DNA from: VRUE01 sp963774405
GTDB taxonomy: Bacteria; Actinomycetota; Thermoleophilia; Solirubrobacterales; 70-9
DNA: 64,000 nt
Direction: 5' to 3'
NCBI GenBank assembly: GCA_963774405.1
Contig: CAVZEV010000008.1
Location: 1-64,000, forward strand
Below are positions 18,043 through 25,785 of this stretch, one piece after another; the stretch's first letter is position 1; each line of letters begins with the position of its first letter. The notes under the pieces were generated by a model that was given only the letters and a program-made list of their open reading frames with translations, was not told where the DNA came from and made no database searches. A program made the translations under genes and the position numbers.

Positions 18043-18999
18043 CTACTGAGTTAGATTTCTTACAACGCGAAAGCCTAGGTTTCCGGTCGATCCGTCCGCG
18101 CCGTTGGCGCTGCGTGCGTCCACCCGGTAGCGGTTGCAGTAGGACGCATGGCAGAGGTAGGAGCCGCCCCGCATGACAAGCGGACCGTCGCCTTCGCCGC
18201 CCAGCGGATCCTCGCGCGGGCTATCGGCGTAATAGTTGCGATCGAAGCGGTCGGCCGTCCATTCCCAGACGTTGCCGGTTACGTTGTGGAGTCCGTAGCC
18301 GTTGGCCGGGAACGCCGTCACCGGCGCCGTGCCCGCGTAGCCGTCCGCGCAACTGTTCTCGACCGGAAAGTCCCCTTGGAAAACGTTCATCCGGTGTTCG
18401 CCGCCCGGTTCCAGCTCATCTCCCCAGGGGAAACGGCAGCCGACCAGGCCGCCCCTTGCGGCGTACTCCCACTCCGCCTCGGTCGGCAGCCGCGTCCCGC
18501 TCCAGGCGCAGAAGGCGAGCGCGTCGTGCCAGCAGACGTGGACGACCGGGTGGTCGGGGCGTTCCTTCCAGCTGCTCGCCGGGCCCTCCGGGTGAGCCCA
18601 GTCGGCGCCTTCGACCTCGCGCCACCAGGGGGCTGCGGCGACCGCTCGCGTCGGTGCGGAGTCCTCGGGCAGGAAGCCGGCGAAGACGAACGAGGAGCCG
18701 TACCGCTCGGCCTCGGTGCTATGGCCGGTGGCCGCGGCGAAGGTCCCGAACTGCTCGTTGGTGACGGCAAGGCGCGAGATTGCGAAGGGCGACAGCTCCA
18801 CTTCGTGCGCGGGACCCTCGCCGTCGAGCGGGTAGCCGTACTCGCCGTCCGTCCCCATCGTGAACTCGCCGCCGTCGAGCTCGACCAGATCGGCGGCGAC
18901 GAGCGCGGCGCCCTCTGTGGACTGCCCGGGCTCGGCCGGTTGGGCGCGGGAGTCCGGCTCGCGCGACTCGTCGCTCGGGGCGCAACAGGAGTGGGTCAC
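18043..18999 (-). CDS. Formylglycine-generating enzyme (sulfatase-activating, SUMF1/EgtB superfamily)
   Basis: The chosen start is GTG 18999 (VTHSCCAPSDESREP). Longer reading would begin inside the palindrome at 19046-19135. The product is 318 aa and spans the whole FGE-sulfatase domain: LDGGEFTMGTDGEYGYP, RLPTEAEWEYAARGG, FPWGDEL, NVTGNVWEWTADRFD. The end GGSYLCHASYCNRYRVDAR carries the two catalytic cysteines of aerobic, copper-dependent FGE. It converts the sulfatase Cys to formylglycine. The sulfatase starts 67 bp downstream, so enzyme and target share an operon. Confidence 0.93.
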   Translation of the reverse strand: MTHSCCAPSDESREPDSRAQPAEPGQSTEGAALVAADLVELDGGEFTMGTDGEYGYPLDGEGPAHEVELSPFAISRLAVTNEQFGTFAAATGHSTEAERYGSSFVFAGFLPEDSAPTRAVAAAPWWREVEGADWAHPEGPASSWKERPDHPVVHVCWHDALAFCAWSGTRLPTEAEWEYAARGGLVGCRFPWGDELEPGGEHRMNVFQGDFPVENSCADGYAGTAPVTAFPANGYGLHNVTGNVWEWTADRFDRNYYADSPREDPLGGEGDGPLVMRGGSYLCHASYCNRYRVDARSANGADGSTGNLGFRVVRNLTQ

Positions 19000-19045
19000 G
19001 CGGCGGATATTGCCACCGAACGCAGTCCGTCGCGGTTCAAATGAC

Positions 19046-19135
19046 GTCCGGGCAGGCAGCCCACGCGCGCATCCGACATTGACCACACCAGAGCGGGGTC
19101 AATGTCGGATGCGCGTGCCTGCCGTGCACCCCGGA
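19046..19135. repeat. Long imperfect palindrome between divergent genes
   Basis: The inner 19-bp perfect stem pairs 19066-19084 with 19097-19115 (right arm GGTCAATGTCGGATGCGCG) around a 12-nt loop. The outer arms GGCAGGCA (19051-19058) and TGCCTGCC (19116-19123) pair again after a 7-nt one-sided bulge. GTCCGG and CCGGAC close the base. It sits between the divergent FGE and DUF1697 genes, so it is not a conventional terminator. Confidence 0.8.
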
Positions 19136-19136
19136 C

Positions 19137-19142
19137 TAGAGT
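19137..19142 (+). promoter_or_regulatory. Candidate -10 element, leaderless start of DUF1697 gene
   Basis: TAGAGT is followed by 7 nt and the ATG at 19150. No Shine-Dalgarno sequence is present. No -35 recognised. Confidence 0.45.
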
Positions 19143-19149
19143 CCGGCGC

Positions 19150-19692
19150 ATGGCGAGCCACGTGGCATTCCTGCGAGGGATGAACCTCGGCGGGCGGCGG
19201 ATCAAGAACGAGGAGCTGCGGGCGGAGTTCGAGGCGCTGGGCTTCGCCGGCGTCGCCTGCTTTCGGGCCAGCGGCAACGTCATCTTTAGCGCCGCTGAGA
19301 AAAGCGAGGCGAAGTTGACCAAGGAGATCGAAGCCGGTCTCGGCGAGGCGCTCGGCTACGAAGTGCCGGTCTTCCTGCGCAGCGCCGCCGAGCTGCGCGC
19401 GCTCGCCGCACATGAACCGTTCGACGCCACGCAGGTGGAGGCGTCTAAGGGCAAGCTCCAGGTCGCCCTGCTGCCGAAGAAGCCGACGGCGACGGCGCGC
19501 AAGCGTGCACTGGCGCTGGCGAGCGACGACGACCGCCTCGCGCTTGAGGGGCGCGAGCTCTACTGGCTGCCGAAAGGCGGCATCTCGGAATCGGACCTCG
19601 ATCTGAAGGCGATCGAGGCCGCCGTCGGCCCCTGGACGATGCGAACGACGGGCACGATCGAGCAGATCGTCACGAAGTATTTCGGTCCTTGA
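19150..19692 (+). CDS. DUF1697 family protein
   Basis: 180 aa from ATG 19150, chosen because it follows a -10 element by 7 nt and starts the family consensus (HVAFLRGMNLGGRRIKNEEL). Other family features are GFAGVACFRASGNVIFSA, LGYEVPVFLRSAAEL and the C-terminal TTGTIEQIVTKY. DUF1697 proteins are small cytoplasmic proteins of unknown biochemical role, common in soil actinobacteria. The 3' end overlaps the convergent small membrane gene by 23 bp. Confidence 0.88.
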   Translation: MASHVAFLRGMNLGGRRIKNEELRAEFEALGFAGVACFRASGNVIFSAAEKSEAKLTKEIEAGLGEALGYEVPVFLRSAAELRALAAHEPFDATQVEASKGKLQVALLPKKPTATARKRALALASDDDRLALEGRELYWLPKGGISESDLDLKAIEAAVGPWTMRTTGTIEQIVTKYFGP

Positions 19693-19879
19693 ACGACCGG
19701 GGCCCAGCGTGGCGCACGATCCGCTCTTTTAGCGTCATGTATCCGATGGCGGTTGCCCAAGAAATCGGAACGAGGACTACCGGGGGCGCGCCGAACACGA
19801 AGATCGCGAGGCCGGTGGCCACTGAGATGATGCCGCTGAAAAGCGAGGCGCCCCAGGGAGGTCGGAAGAGTTTGGCCAT
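19670..19879 (-). CDS. Small membrane protein, 69 aa, translationally coupled
   Basis: ATG 19879 overlaps the stop of the upstream 34-codon gene as TGATG. The protein begins MAKLFRPPWGASLFSG and has two predicted TM segments (IISVATGLAIFVFG and VLVPISWATAIGYMTL), then a basic tail. No family recognised. An in-frame ATG three codons earlier (19888) is an alternative start. It is the last gene of the three-gene unit headed by the metallo-hydrolase. Confidence 0.6.
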   Translation of the reverse strand: MAKLFRPPWGASLFSGIISVATGLAIFVFGAPPVVLVPISWATAIGYMTLKERIVRHAGPRSFKDRNTS

Positions 19880-19983
19880 CAGTTCCATGCCCCGATGATA
19901 AATACGAGTATCGCCAGTGGCCAGCTGGCGGCAAAGCCTTCGGCGATGCCTTCGTTGACTCGCCGGCCAAGAACCTCGGTCAA
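19879..19983 (-). CDS. Micro-protein, 34 aa, single TM segment
   Basis: The TTG start at 19983 overlaps the hydrolase stop as TTGA, and its own stop overlaps the next ATG as TGATG. An amphipathic start (MTEVLGRRVNEGIAEG) precedes one hydrophobic segment, WPLAILVFIIGAW. The overlap at both ends in the right frame is the main evidence that it is real. The family is unknown. It might recruit or regulate the hydrolase at the membrane (inference). Confidence 0.5.
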   Translation of the reverse strand: MTEVLGRRVNEGIAEGFAASWPLAILVFIIGAWN

Positions 19984-20918
19984 TTTTCTGTCGGGAAATC
20001 CGCACGTGGAAGCGCGGCGATCTCCAGGTTCCCACTGACGGCGCCGATCTCCTCGGGCAGGGCCGCCAGGCGCACGTCGGAGACGAACTCCAGCCGCTGG
20101 CCGAGCGGGCGGAAGAAGTTGTCGTAGTGGGTGGGGACGACGACCTTGGGGTCGAGGCGGGGGATGATCCGCTGCCAGTAGTCGGCGGTGAAGTTGCGCC
20201 CGGCGACGCCGGCGAGGAAGACGTCGACGCCGCGCTCGCGCACCGCCTCGTCGATCAGGTTGGCGCTGCCCTGGTGGTAGAAGCTGACCCCGGCGACCTT
20301 GATCGAGATGCCCCAGACCTGGCCGCAGCGGTAGGCGCCGGGGGTGAGGCCGTCGAGATGCTCGCAGGTGAGGTCGCCGTCGTAGGGGACGGCGAGCCCG
20401 AGCAGCAGCTTGGAGTGCACGCTGGGCGTGAAGCTGACCTCGAACGGACCCAGCTCGTAGCTGCGGTAGGGCTCGACCTCCACCGTCTGCTCGGCGAGGC
20501 CGTGTAGGCCCATCAGGGTCAGCAGTGAGTCCGACCCATAGGCCTTGCAGCCGAAGCGACGGGCGATCGCCGGCGCGTCGACGGCGTGGTCGAAGTGGGT
20601 GTGGCCGACGAGGACCCCGACGACCTCGCCGGGGGCATGGACGAAGCGGTCGAGCATCGCCGGGTCTGGCAGCGCCGAGCGTCGCCGCAGCAGGTCGGCG
20701 AAGGGGACGCGCGAGAGGTAGGGATCGACGAAGAGCGTCTTGCCCTCGGCGCTGATCCGGTAGCCGGAGACGCCCAGCCATTCGAGCTCCAGCCCGTCCG
20801 GCAGCGCAAGCGGCCGTGCCTCCAGCTCACCCAACACTTGGCCGTCTTCGCGCTGCGACGCCGTCCGGGTCAGCCGTGCCCTGGCGAGCTCGCTCAGGTG
20901 TCGCAGTGGACTGGGCAC
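19980..20918 (-). CDS. UlaG-like metallo-beta-lactamase-fold hydrolase
   Basis: 312 aa, GTG start. The fold is shown by YRISAEGKTLFVDPYLS, the metal motif VGHTHFDHAVDAPAI (HxHxDH) and a later TPSVHSKLLLG. The end GRNFTADYWQRIIPRLDP with VVVPTHYDNF supplies another metal-site His. The family includes phosphodiesterases, lactonases and N-acyl-phosphatidylethanolamine-type lipases, so the substrate is open. Two tiny membrane-protein genes follow with overlapping stops and starts. Confidence 0.85.
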   Translation of the reverse strand: MPSPLRHLSELARARLTRTASQREDGQVLGELEARPLALPDGLELEWLGVSGYRISAEGKTLFVDPYLSRVPFADLLRRRSALPDPAMLDRFVHAPGEVVGVLVGHTHFDHAVDAPAIARRFGCKAYGSDSLLTLMGLHGLAEQTVEVEPYRSYELGPFEVSFTPSVHSKLLLGLAVPYDGDLTCEHLDGLTPGAYRCGQVWGISIKVAGVSFYHQGSANLIDEAVRERGVDVFLAGVAGRNFTADYWQRIIPRLDPKVVVPTHYDNFFRPLGQRLEFVSDVRLAALPEEIGAVSGNLEIAALPRADFPTEN

Positions 20919-20970
20919 CGTCTGGACACCCTACGCCGGGGTGCTCGGTCCGCGTAAGGTCAGGCTGACC

Positions 20971-22881
20971 ATGGCCATCGCGACCGCGACCACGATCGAC
21001 CTCTACGCCGGCGGCAAGCTGCTCTTCGCCGACGTCTCCTTCAAGCTCGAGCCGCGCGAGCGGATGACGCTGTCGGGGCGCAACGGCGTCGGCAAGTCGA
21101 CCCTGCTGCGCGTCCTCGCCGGCGAGCGGCCACCCGACTCGGGCAGCATCGCCCTGCAGAAAGGCGCGCGGGTGGCCCTGCACGACCAGCGCCCGCCCCG
21201 CGACGAGGAGATCTCGCTCGGCGACTACGTCTTCTCTGGTCGCGCCGATATGGAGGAGACCGAGGCCGAGCTGGCGCGCCTGGAGGCGGCGATGGGCGCC
21301 GGCACGCCCGACGAGGAGACGATGCGGGCCTACTCGGCGGCGCAGCAGCGCCTCGAAGCCGGCGGCGGCTACCGCTGGCGCGATGACGTCCTCGCCGTGC
21401 TCGGCGGCCTCGGCTTCGACGAGGAGGCGGCCGCGCGGCGGCTCTCGACCTTCTCCGGCGGCGAGCTGACCCGCGCCTCGCTGGCCCGCGCCCTCGCCAC
21501 CCGTCCCGATCTGCTGCTGCTCGACGAGCCGACGAACCACCTCGACATCCCCTCGCTGGAATGGCTCGAGAGCTACCTCGTCGGCCTCGATGCCGCGGTC
21601 GTGCTCGTCGCCCACGACCGCTGGTTCCTCGAGGCAGTCGGCACCTCGGTGCTGGAGCTGGAGGCCCAGCGCGGCCGCTTCTTCGCCGGCCCCTGGCACG
21701 CCTGGCGCAAGGAGCAGGCGGCGCGCGAGATCGCCCTCGGCAAGGCGATCGAGCGCCAGCAGGCGGAGATCGAGCGGATGGAGCGCTTCGTCGAGCGCTT
21801 CCGCTACAAGGCGACCAAGGCCAAACAGGCCCAGTCGCGGCTCAAGCAGATCGACAAGATCAAGCGCGACGGCGCCAGGGCCGAAGCGCGCGACCGCCGC
21901 AACCTGCGCTTCTCCTTCGTCAAACCCGAGCGGCCCGGCCGGGTGGTGCTGAAACTGGTCAAGGCGACGATCGAGGTGCCGGGACGCACGCTCCTTGCCG
22001 GTGCAAACCTCGAACTCGAACGCGGCGAACACGTCGTCCTCGTCGGCCCCAACGGCGCCGGCAAGACGACCCTGATCGAGACCCTGGCCGAGCAGCGCGA
22101 GCCCGCCGCCGGCTCGGTTCGCACCGGGCACAACGTCAAGGTCGGCTACCTCTCCCAGCACGCCGAGACGGCCGCCGGGACCGGCACCGTGCTCGACGCC
22201 GCCCAGCGCGAGACCGGCCTCAGCGGCCAGAAGGCGCGCGACCTGCTCGGCGGCTTCCTCTTCTCCGGTGCCGACGTGGAGAAGTCGCTCGACGACATCT
22301 CCGGGGGCGAGCAGCGGCGCCTCTCGCTGGCGATCCTGGTGGCGAGCGGCGCCAACGTGCTGATCCTCGACGAGCCGACGAACCACCTCGACATCGAGAG
22401 CCGCGAGGCGCTCGAGGACGCCCTCTCCGCCTTCGAAGGCGCCGTCATCCTCGTCTCCCATGATCGCGCCCTGCTCGAGGCGGTCGGCAGCCGCACGATC
22501 GTCTGCGAGGACGGCGAGCTGCGCAGCCACGCCAGCGGCTGGGCCGCCTACCAGCGCCGCCGCGAGGAAGACACCGAAGCGGCCTCGGCCGCCGCCGCGG
22601 CGGCGAAGCGCTCGGCCAAGGGCGGCAAGCGCCAGAGCCCGCGCACCGTCGCCCAGCGGGCGGCGCGCAAGGCGGGCCGCCTGGCCGAGAAGATCGAGGC
22701 GGCCGAGGCGGAGCTGCGCGCGGTCGAGGAGGAGCTCGCCGATCCGGCCGCCTGGTCGACGCCGGCGAAGTCAGCGAAGGCCGAAGAGCGCCACGAGGCG
22801 GCCAAGCGCAAGGTCTCAGAGCTCTACGAGCAGTGGGAGGAGGCCGAAAAAACGGTCAGCGCAGCGGGCGATCCAGCCTGA
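20971..22881 (+). CDS. ABC-F family ATPase (ribosome-associated translation factor type)
   Basis: 636 aa from ATG 20971. It has two ABC domains and no membrane segments: GRNGVGKST with LLLLDEPTNHLDI, and GPNGAGKTT with LILDEPTNHLDI. Signatures are FSGGELTRA and ISGGEQRRL. A charged inter-domain linker (about residues 240-310) holds RYKATKAKQAQSRLKQIDKI. A C-terminal coiled coil of about 90 residues follows (KAGRLAEKIEAAEAELRAV). ABC-F proteins act on the ribosome E site; some give antibiotic resistance, most are housekeeping. The 3' end overlaps the convergent P450 gene by 26 bp. Confidence 0.92.
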   Translation: MAIATATTIDLYAGGKLLFADVSFKLEPRERMTLSGRNGVGKSTLLRVLAGERPPDSGSIALQKGARVALHDQRPPRDEEISLGDYVFSGRADMEETEAELARLEAAMGAGTPDEETMRAYSAAQQRLEAGGGYRWRDDVLAVLGGLGFDEEAAARRLSTFSGGELTRASLARALATRPDLLLLDEPTNHLDIPSLEWLESYLVGLDAAVVLVAHDRWFLEAVGTSVLELEAQRGRFFAGPWHAWRKEQAAREIALGKAIERQQAEIERMERFVERFRYKATKAKQAQSRLKQIDKIKRDGARAEARDRRNLRFSFVKPERPGRVVLKLVKATIEVPGRTLLAGANLELERGEHVVLVGPNGAGKTTLIETLAEQREPAAGSVRTGHNVKVGYLSQHAETAAGTGTVLDAAQRETGLSGQKARDLLGGFLFSGADVEKSLDDISGGEQRRLSLAILVASGANVLILDEPTNHLDIESREALEDALSAFEGAVILVSHDRALLEAVGSRTIVCEDGELRSHASGWAAYQRRREEDTEAASAAAAAAKRSAKGGKRQSPRTVAQRAARKAGRLAEKIEAAEAELRAVEEELADPAAWSTPAKSAKAEERHEAAKRKVSELYEQWEEAEKTVSAAGDPA

Positions 22882-24214
22882 CCAGGGCGCCCTTTCCGGG
22901 CGCCAGGGTGATGTTGCGGACCTTGACCTTCTCCGGCTTCGGGTCCGGCGCGCTGAGTTCGGCGCGGGTGACGAACTCGCGCAGGACGATCCGCATCTCG
23001 TATTCGGCGAAGGCGGCGCCGATGCAGCGGCGCACGCCGCCGCCGAAGGGAATCCAGGCGTAGTTGTCGACCTTGCCCTCGAGGAAGCGCTCGGGCCGGA
23101 ACTCGTCCGGCTCGGGAAAGATGTCCTCGCGGTAGTGCAGGGCGGCGATCGCCGCCATCACAAAGGTGCCGCGGGGGAGTTCGTAGCCGCCGATCTCCAG
23201 CGGCGCGGTCAGCTTGCGCGCCACGTCGACGATCACCGGTCGCGCCCGCAGGGTCTCCCGCACCGTCGCCGCCAGGTAGTCCTCCTCGCCGGCGGCGAGC
23301 GAGTCGCGCAGCTTGGCCAGGGCGCGGGGCGAGCGCAGCAGCCGCTCGATCGCCCAGGCGAGCCCGGTGGCCGTGGTCTCGTGGCCGGCGGCGAGCACCG
23401 TGACCAGCTCGTCGCGCAGCTCCTCGTCGCTCATCGGGCTGCCGTCGTCGTGGCGCGCGGCGAGCAGCAGCGAGAGGATGTCGCCGCGCTCCTCGCCCTC
23501 GGCCGGCTCGGGCTCGGCCCGTCGCAGCGCGATCTCCTCGTAGATGAAGGCGTCGAGCTCCTCGCGGGCTGCGACGAAGCGGGTCCAGGGGCTCCAGGGG
23601 CCGAGGTGGCGGCGCAGCATCGGGAAGGCGATCACCGCGCTGACCCGGTCGCTGAAGCGCTGGATGATGCGCTCGAAGCGGGTCAGCCGGGCCTTGTCGT
23701 CGACACCGAAGACCGCCCGCATGATCACGGCGAGGGTGATGCGCTGGGTGTGCGGCCGCAGGGCGAACGGCTCGCCGACCGGCCAGCTCTCCATCTCGGC
23801 CAGCGTCGCCTCGCGGATCAGCTCGCCGTAGCGGTCGATCCGCTCGCCGTGGAAGGGCGGCAGCAGGAGCTTGCGCTGGCGCATGTGGGGCGCCTCGTCA
23901 AGGGTCAGCACCGAGTTGGGCCCGAGCGCGGGCTCGAGCACGGTGGCGTTCGCCTCGCCCGCGTGCGCCTGCTCGGGCGGGGTGGTGAAGAGGCGCTTGA
24001 CCAGCCCCGGGTCGGTGACGTAGACGAGCCGGCCGAAGTAGGGGAAGTCGAGCATGAAGACGTCGCCGTGGCGCTGCTGCAGCCTGATCAGGAAGCCGAG
24101 CGGATCGCGGGCGTAGCGCAGCGCCTGCAGCAGCGCCGGCAGCTTCGACCCCGGTGGCAACCCGGCGTGGCGGACGGGCGGGGCCGAAGCCGAAGGGATC
24201 GTCGCCTGCTCCAT
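22856..24214 (-). CDS. Cytochrome P450
   Basis: 452 aa from ATG 24214. Diagnostic features are the I-helix AAGHETTATG, the ExxR in VRETLR, the PERF-type EFRPERFLEG and the heme loop FGGGVRRCIG with its Cys ligand. It has no membrane anchor, as expected for a soluble bacterial P450 fed by ferredoxin. Redox partner genes are not adjacent. TATGGT lies 7 nt before the ATG with no Shine-Dalgarno, fitting a leaderless message. Substrate unknown; the long PPG-K-P start resembles CYP110/CYP4-like groups (weak inference). Confidence 0.93.
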   Translation of the reverse strand: MEQATIPSASAPPVRHAGLPPGSKLPALLQALRYARDPLGFLIRLQQRHGDVFMLDFPYFGRLVYVTDPGLVKRLFTTPPEQAHAGEANATVLEPALGPNSVLTLDEAPHMRQRKLLLPPFHGERIDRYGELIREATLAEMESWPVGEPFALRPHTQRITLAVIMRAVFGVDDKARLTRFERIIQRFSDRVSAVIAFPMLRRHLGPWSPWTRFVAAREELDAFIYEEIALRRAEPEPAEGEERGDILSLLLAARHDDGSPMSDEELRDELVTVLAAGHETTATGLAWAIERLLRSPRALAKLRDSLAAGEEDYLAATVRETLRARPVIVDVARKLTAPLEIGGYELPRGTFVMAAIAALHYREDIFPEPDEFRPERFLEGKVDNYAWIPFGGGVRRCIGAAFAEYEMRIVLREFVTRAELSAPDPKPEKVKVRNITLAPGKGALVRLDRPLR

Positions 24215-24221
24215 CCCCCGG

Positions 24222-24227
24222 ACCATA
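24222..24227 (-). promoter_or_regulatory. Candidate -10 element, leaderless start of P450 gene
   Basis: TATGGT on the minus strand, 7 nt before the ATG at 24214. Confidence 0.35.
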
Positions 24228-24272
24228 GCCCAAGAACTGGCCGCGCCAGCCAGGATGCTCACCTGTCAGCAA

Positions 24273-25205
24273 TCAGAAGACGATCGTTCTCGCCCCGTCG
24301 AGGAGGACGCGGTCGTCGATGTGGGCGCTTACCGCGCGGGCCAGGACTAGGCGCTCGATGTCGCGGCCGATTCGCTGCAGGTCGGAGACCTCGTCGCGGT
24401 GGCTGACCCTGGTCACGTCCTGGTCGATGATCGGCCCGGCGTCGAGCTCCTCGGTGACGTAGTGGGCGGTGGCGCCGATCAGCTTGACCCCGCGCTCGTG
24501 GGCGCGGCGGTAGGGGTCGGCACCGACGAAGGCGGGCAGGAAGCTGTGGTGGATGTTGATCGCCGGCGCTCCAAGCCGCTCGAGGAACTCGGCGGAGAGG
24601 ACCTGCATGTAGCGGGCGAGGACGAGCAGGTCGACCTCGCCGAGCAGCTCCAAGGTGCGCGCCTCGGCCTCGGCCTTGGCGCCGGCCTCTACCGGCACGT
24701 GGTGAAAGGGGAGACCGAGCGAGGCGACCTGCTCGCGGTGCTCCTCGTGGTTGGAGACGACGGCGACGATCTCGGCGCCGAGCTCGCCGCTGCGCCAGCG
24801 CCAGAGCAGGTCGGAGAGGCAGTGGTCCTCGCGCGAGACCATGATCGCCAGCCGCTTGGGCTCGCTCGACTCGGCGAAGCGGTGGTCCATCTCGAAACGC
24901 GCGGCGATCTCGCGCTCGAAACGCCCGTAGACCTCGTCCCGCTCTCCCTCGGGCACAGCGTCGAAGGCCATCCGCATGAAGAAGCGGCCCTCGTTGCTCG
25001 AGTGCTGGTCGGCGTCGACGATGTTGAGCCCCGCATCGGCGAGGAAGCCGCTGACCGCGGCGATCAGCCCCGGCCGGTCCGGGCAGGCGAGCAGCAGGCG
25101 AGTTGTCGATTGCTCCGCGATCGGTGCATCATCGCTTGCGCGAGTCGGAACCGCAGCAAAAATCCAAAAGTGGCAGATCGCACATCGTGGCTGACTTTGC
25201 GTCAA
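24273..25205 (-). CDS. purU: Formyltetrahydrofolate deformylase PurU
   Basis: It has an N-terminal ACT domain (LLLACPDRPGLIAAVSGFLA, VDADQHSSNEGRFFMRM) and a formyltransferase-type catalytic domain. The catalytic Asn-His-Asp set is visible in INIHHSFLPAFVGADPYRRA and TEELDAGPIIDQDV. The enzyme releases formate from 10-formyl-THF to balance the one-carbon pool and supply formate for purine synthesis. The body is about 285 aa and complete. The start is doubtful: the only in-frame initiator upstream of the ACT domain is TTG 25205. Two ATG codons near 25134 are in another frame, so a start-proximal indel is possible. Confidence 0.9.
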   Translation of the reverse strand: MTQSQPRCAICHFWIFAAVPTRASDDAPIAEQSTTRLLLACPDRPGLIAAVSGFLADAGLNIVDADQHSSNEGRFFMRMAFDAVPEGERDEVYGRFEREIAARFEMDHRFAESSEPKRLAIMVSREDHCLSDLLWRWRSGELGAEIVAVVSNHEEHREQVASLGLPFHHVPVEAGAKAEAEARTLELLGEVDLLVLARYMQVLSAEFLERLGAPAINIHHSFLPAFVGADPYRRAHERGVKLIGATAHYVTEELDAGPIIDQDVTRVSHRDEVSDLQRIGRDIERLVLARAVSAHIDDRVLLDGARTIVF

Positions 25206-25277
25206 ACAGCACGAACTATGTGAGAAGTGTGAGCGCGGTCACCTTGCGGGGCCGCAAATACCGGCACGGTCCGCCGC

Positions 25278-25769
25278 TTGCTCACAAAACGCACATATTT
25301 CATTCCCGTCCTGGTCCTCTGCATCGCCTTCCCCGCCGCGGCGCTCGCGGCCGGCAAGGGCGGCGGATCGTCGTCCCAAGCTTCGGTTGCCGGTGCGGTG
25401 CCCGCGCAGCTCTCGGTCCTGCGCCGCTCGACGGTCAGCTTCCACCGCACGATCCGAGTCACGGTCGCCCACCTCGAAGCGGTCCATCGCGCCAAGGTCC
25501 GCCGCCGGCGCCGCGAGCTCTTCGCCTCGCTCCCGGGCGGCGTCTCGCAGGAAACGCTCGACGCGATCGGCGCCTGCGAGTCCGGTGGCGACCCGACCGC
25601 TGTCTCCTCGGACGGCACCTACCGCGGCAAGTACCAGTTCGACTACGGCACCTGGGAATCGGTCGGCGGCAGCGGCGACCCGGCCGCGGCTCCCGAACGG
25701 GAACAGGACTACCGGGCTGCATTGCTGTACGAGCGCTCCGGCTCCTCGCCCTGGCCCGTCTGCGGCTGA
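25278..25769 (+). CDS. Exported Rpf/transglycosylase-like protein
   Basis: TTG start; 163 aa. The signal peptide is YFIPVLVLCIAFPAAALAAG. A linker of about 75 residues follows, then a C-terminal Rpf-like transglycosylase domain (IGACESGGDPTAVSSDGTYR, GKYQFDYGTWESVGGSGDPA, YRAALLYERSGSSPWPVCG). The Glu in ACESGG is the catalytic acid position of this lysozyme-like fold. It would cut peptidoglycan glycan strands outside the cell and may promote resuscitation from dormancy. The N-terminus of purU lies 72 bp upstream, divergent. Confidence 0.85.
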   Translation: MLTKRTYFIPVLVLCIAFPAAALAAGKGGGSSSQASVAGAVPAQLSVLRRSTVSFHRTIRVTVAHLEAVHRAKVRRRRRELFASLPGGVSQETLDAIGACESGGDPTAVSSDGTYRGKYQFDYGTWESVGGSGDPAAAPEREQDYRAALLYERSGSSPWPVCG

Positions 25770-25772
25770 GCC

Positions 25773-25778
25773 TACGAT
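25773..25778 (+). promoter_or_regulatory. Candidate -10 element, leaderless start of HD-domain gene
   Basis: TACGAT, 7 nt before the GTG at 25786; it lies just after the stop of the Rpf-like gene. Confidence 0.45.
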
Positions 25779-25785
25779 CACTGGC

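Noticed and set aside
25206..25277. Possible c-di-AMP riboswitch before the Rpf-like gene
   Set aside because: The purU-Rpf gap is far too short and lacks the conserved ydaO-type core.
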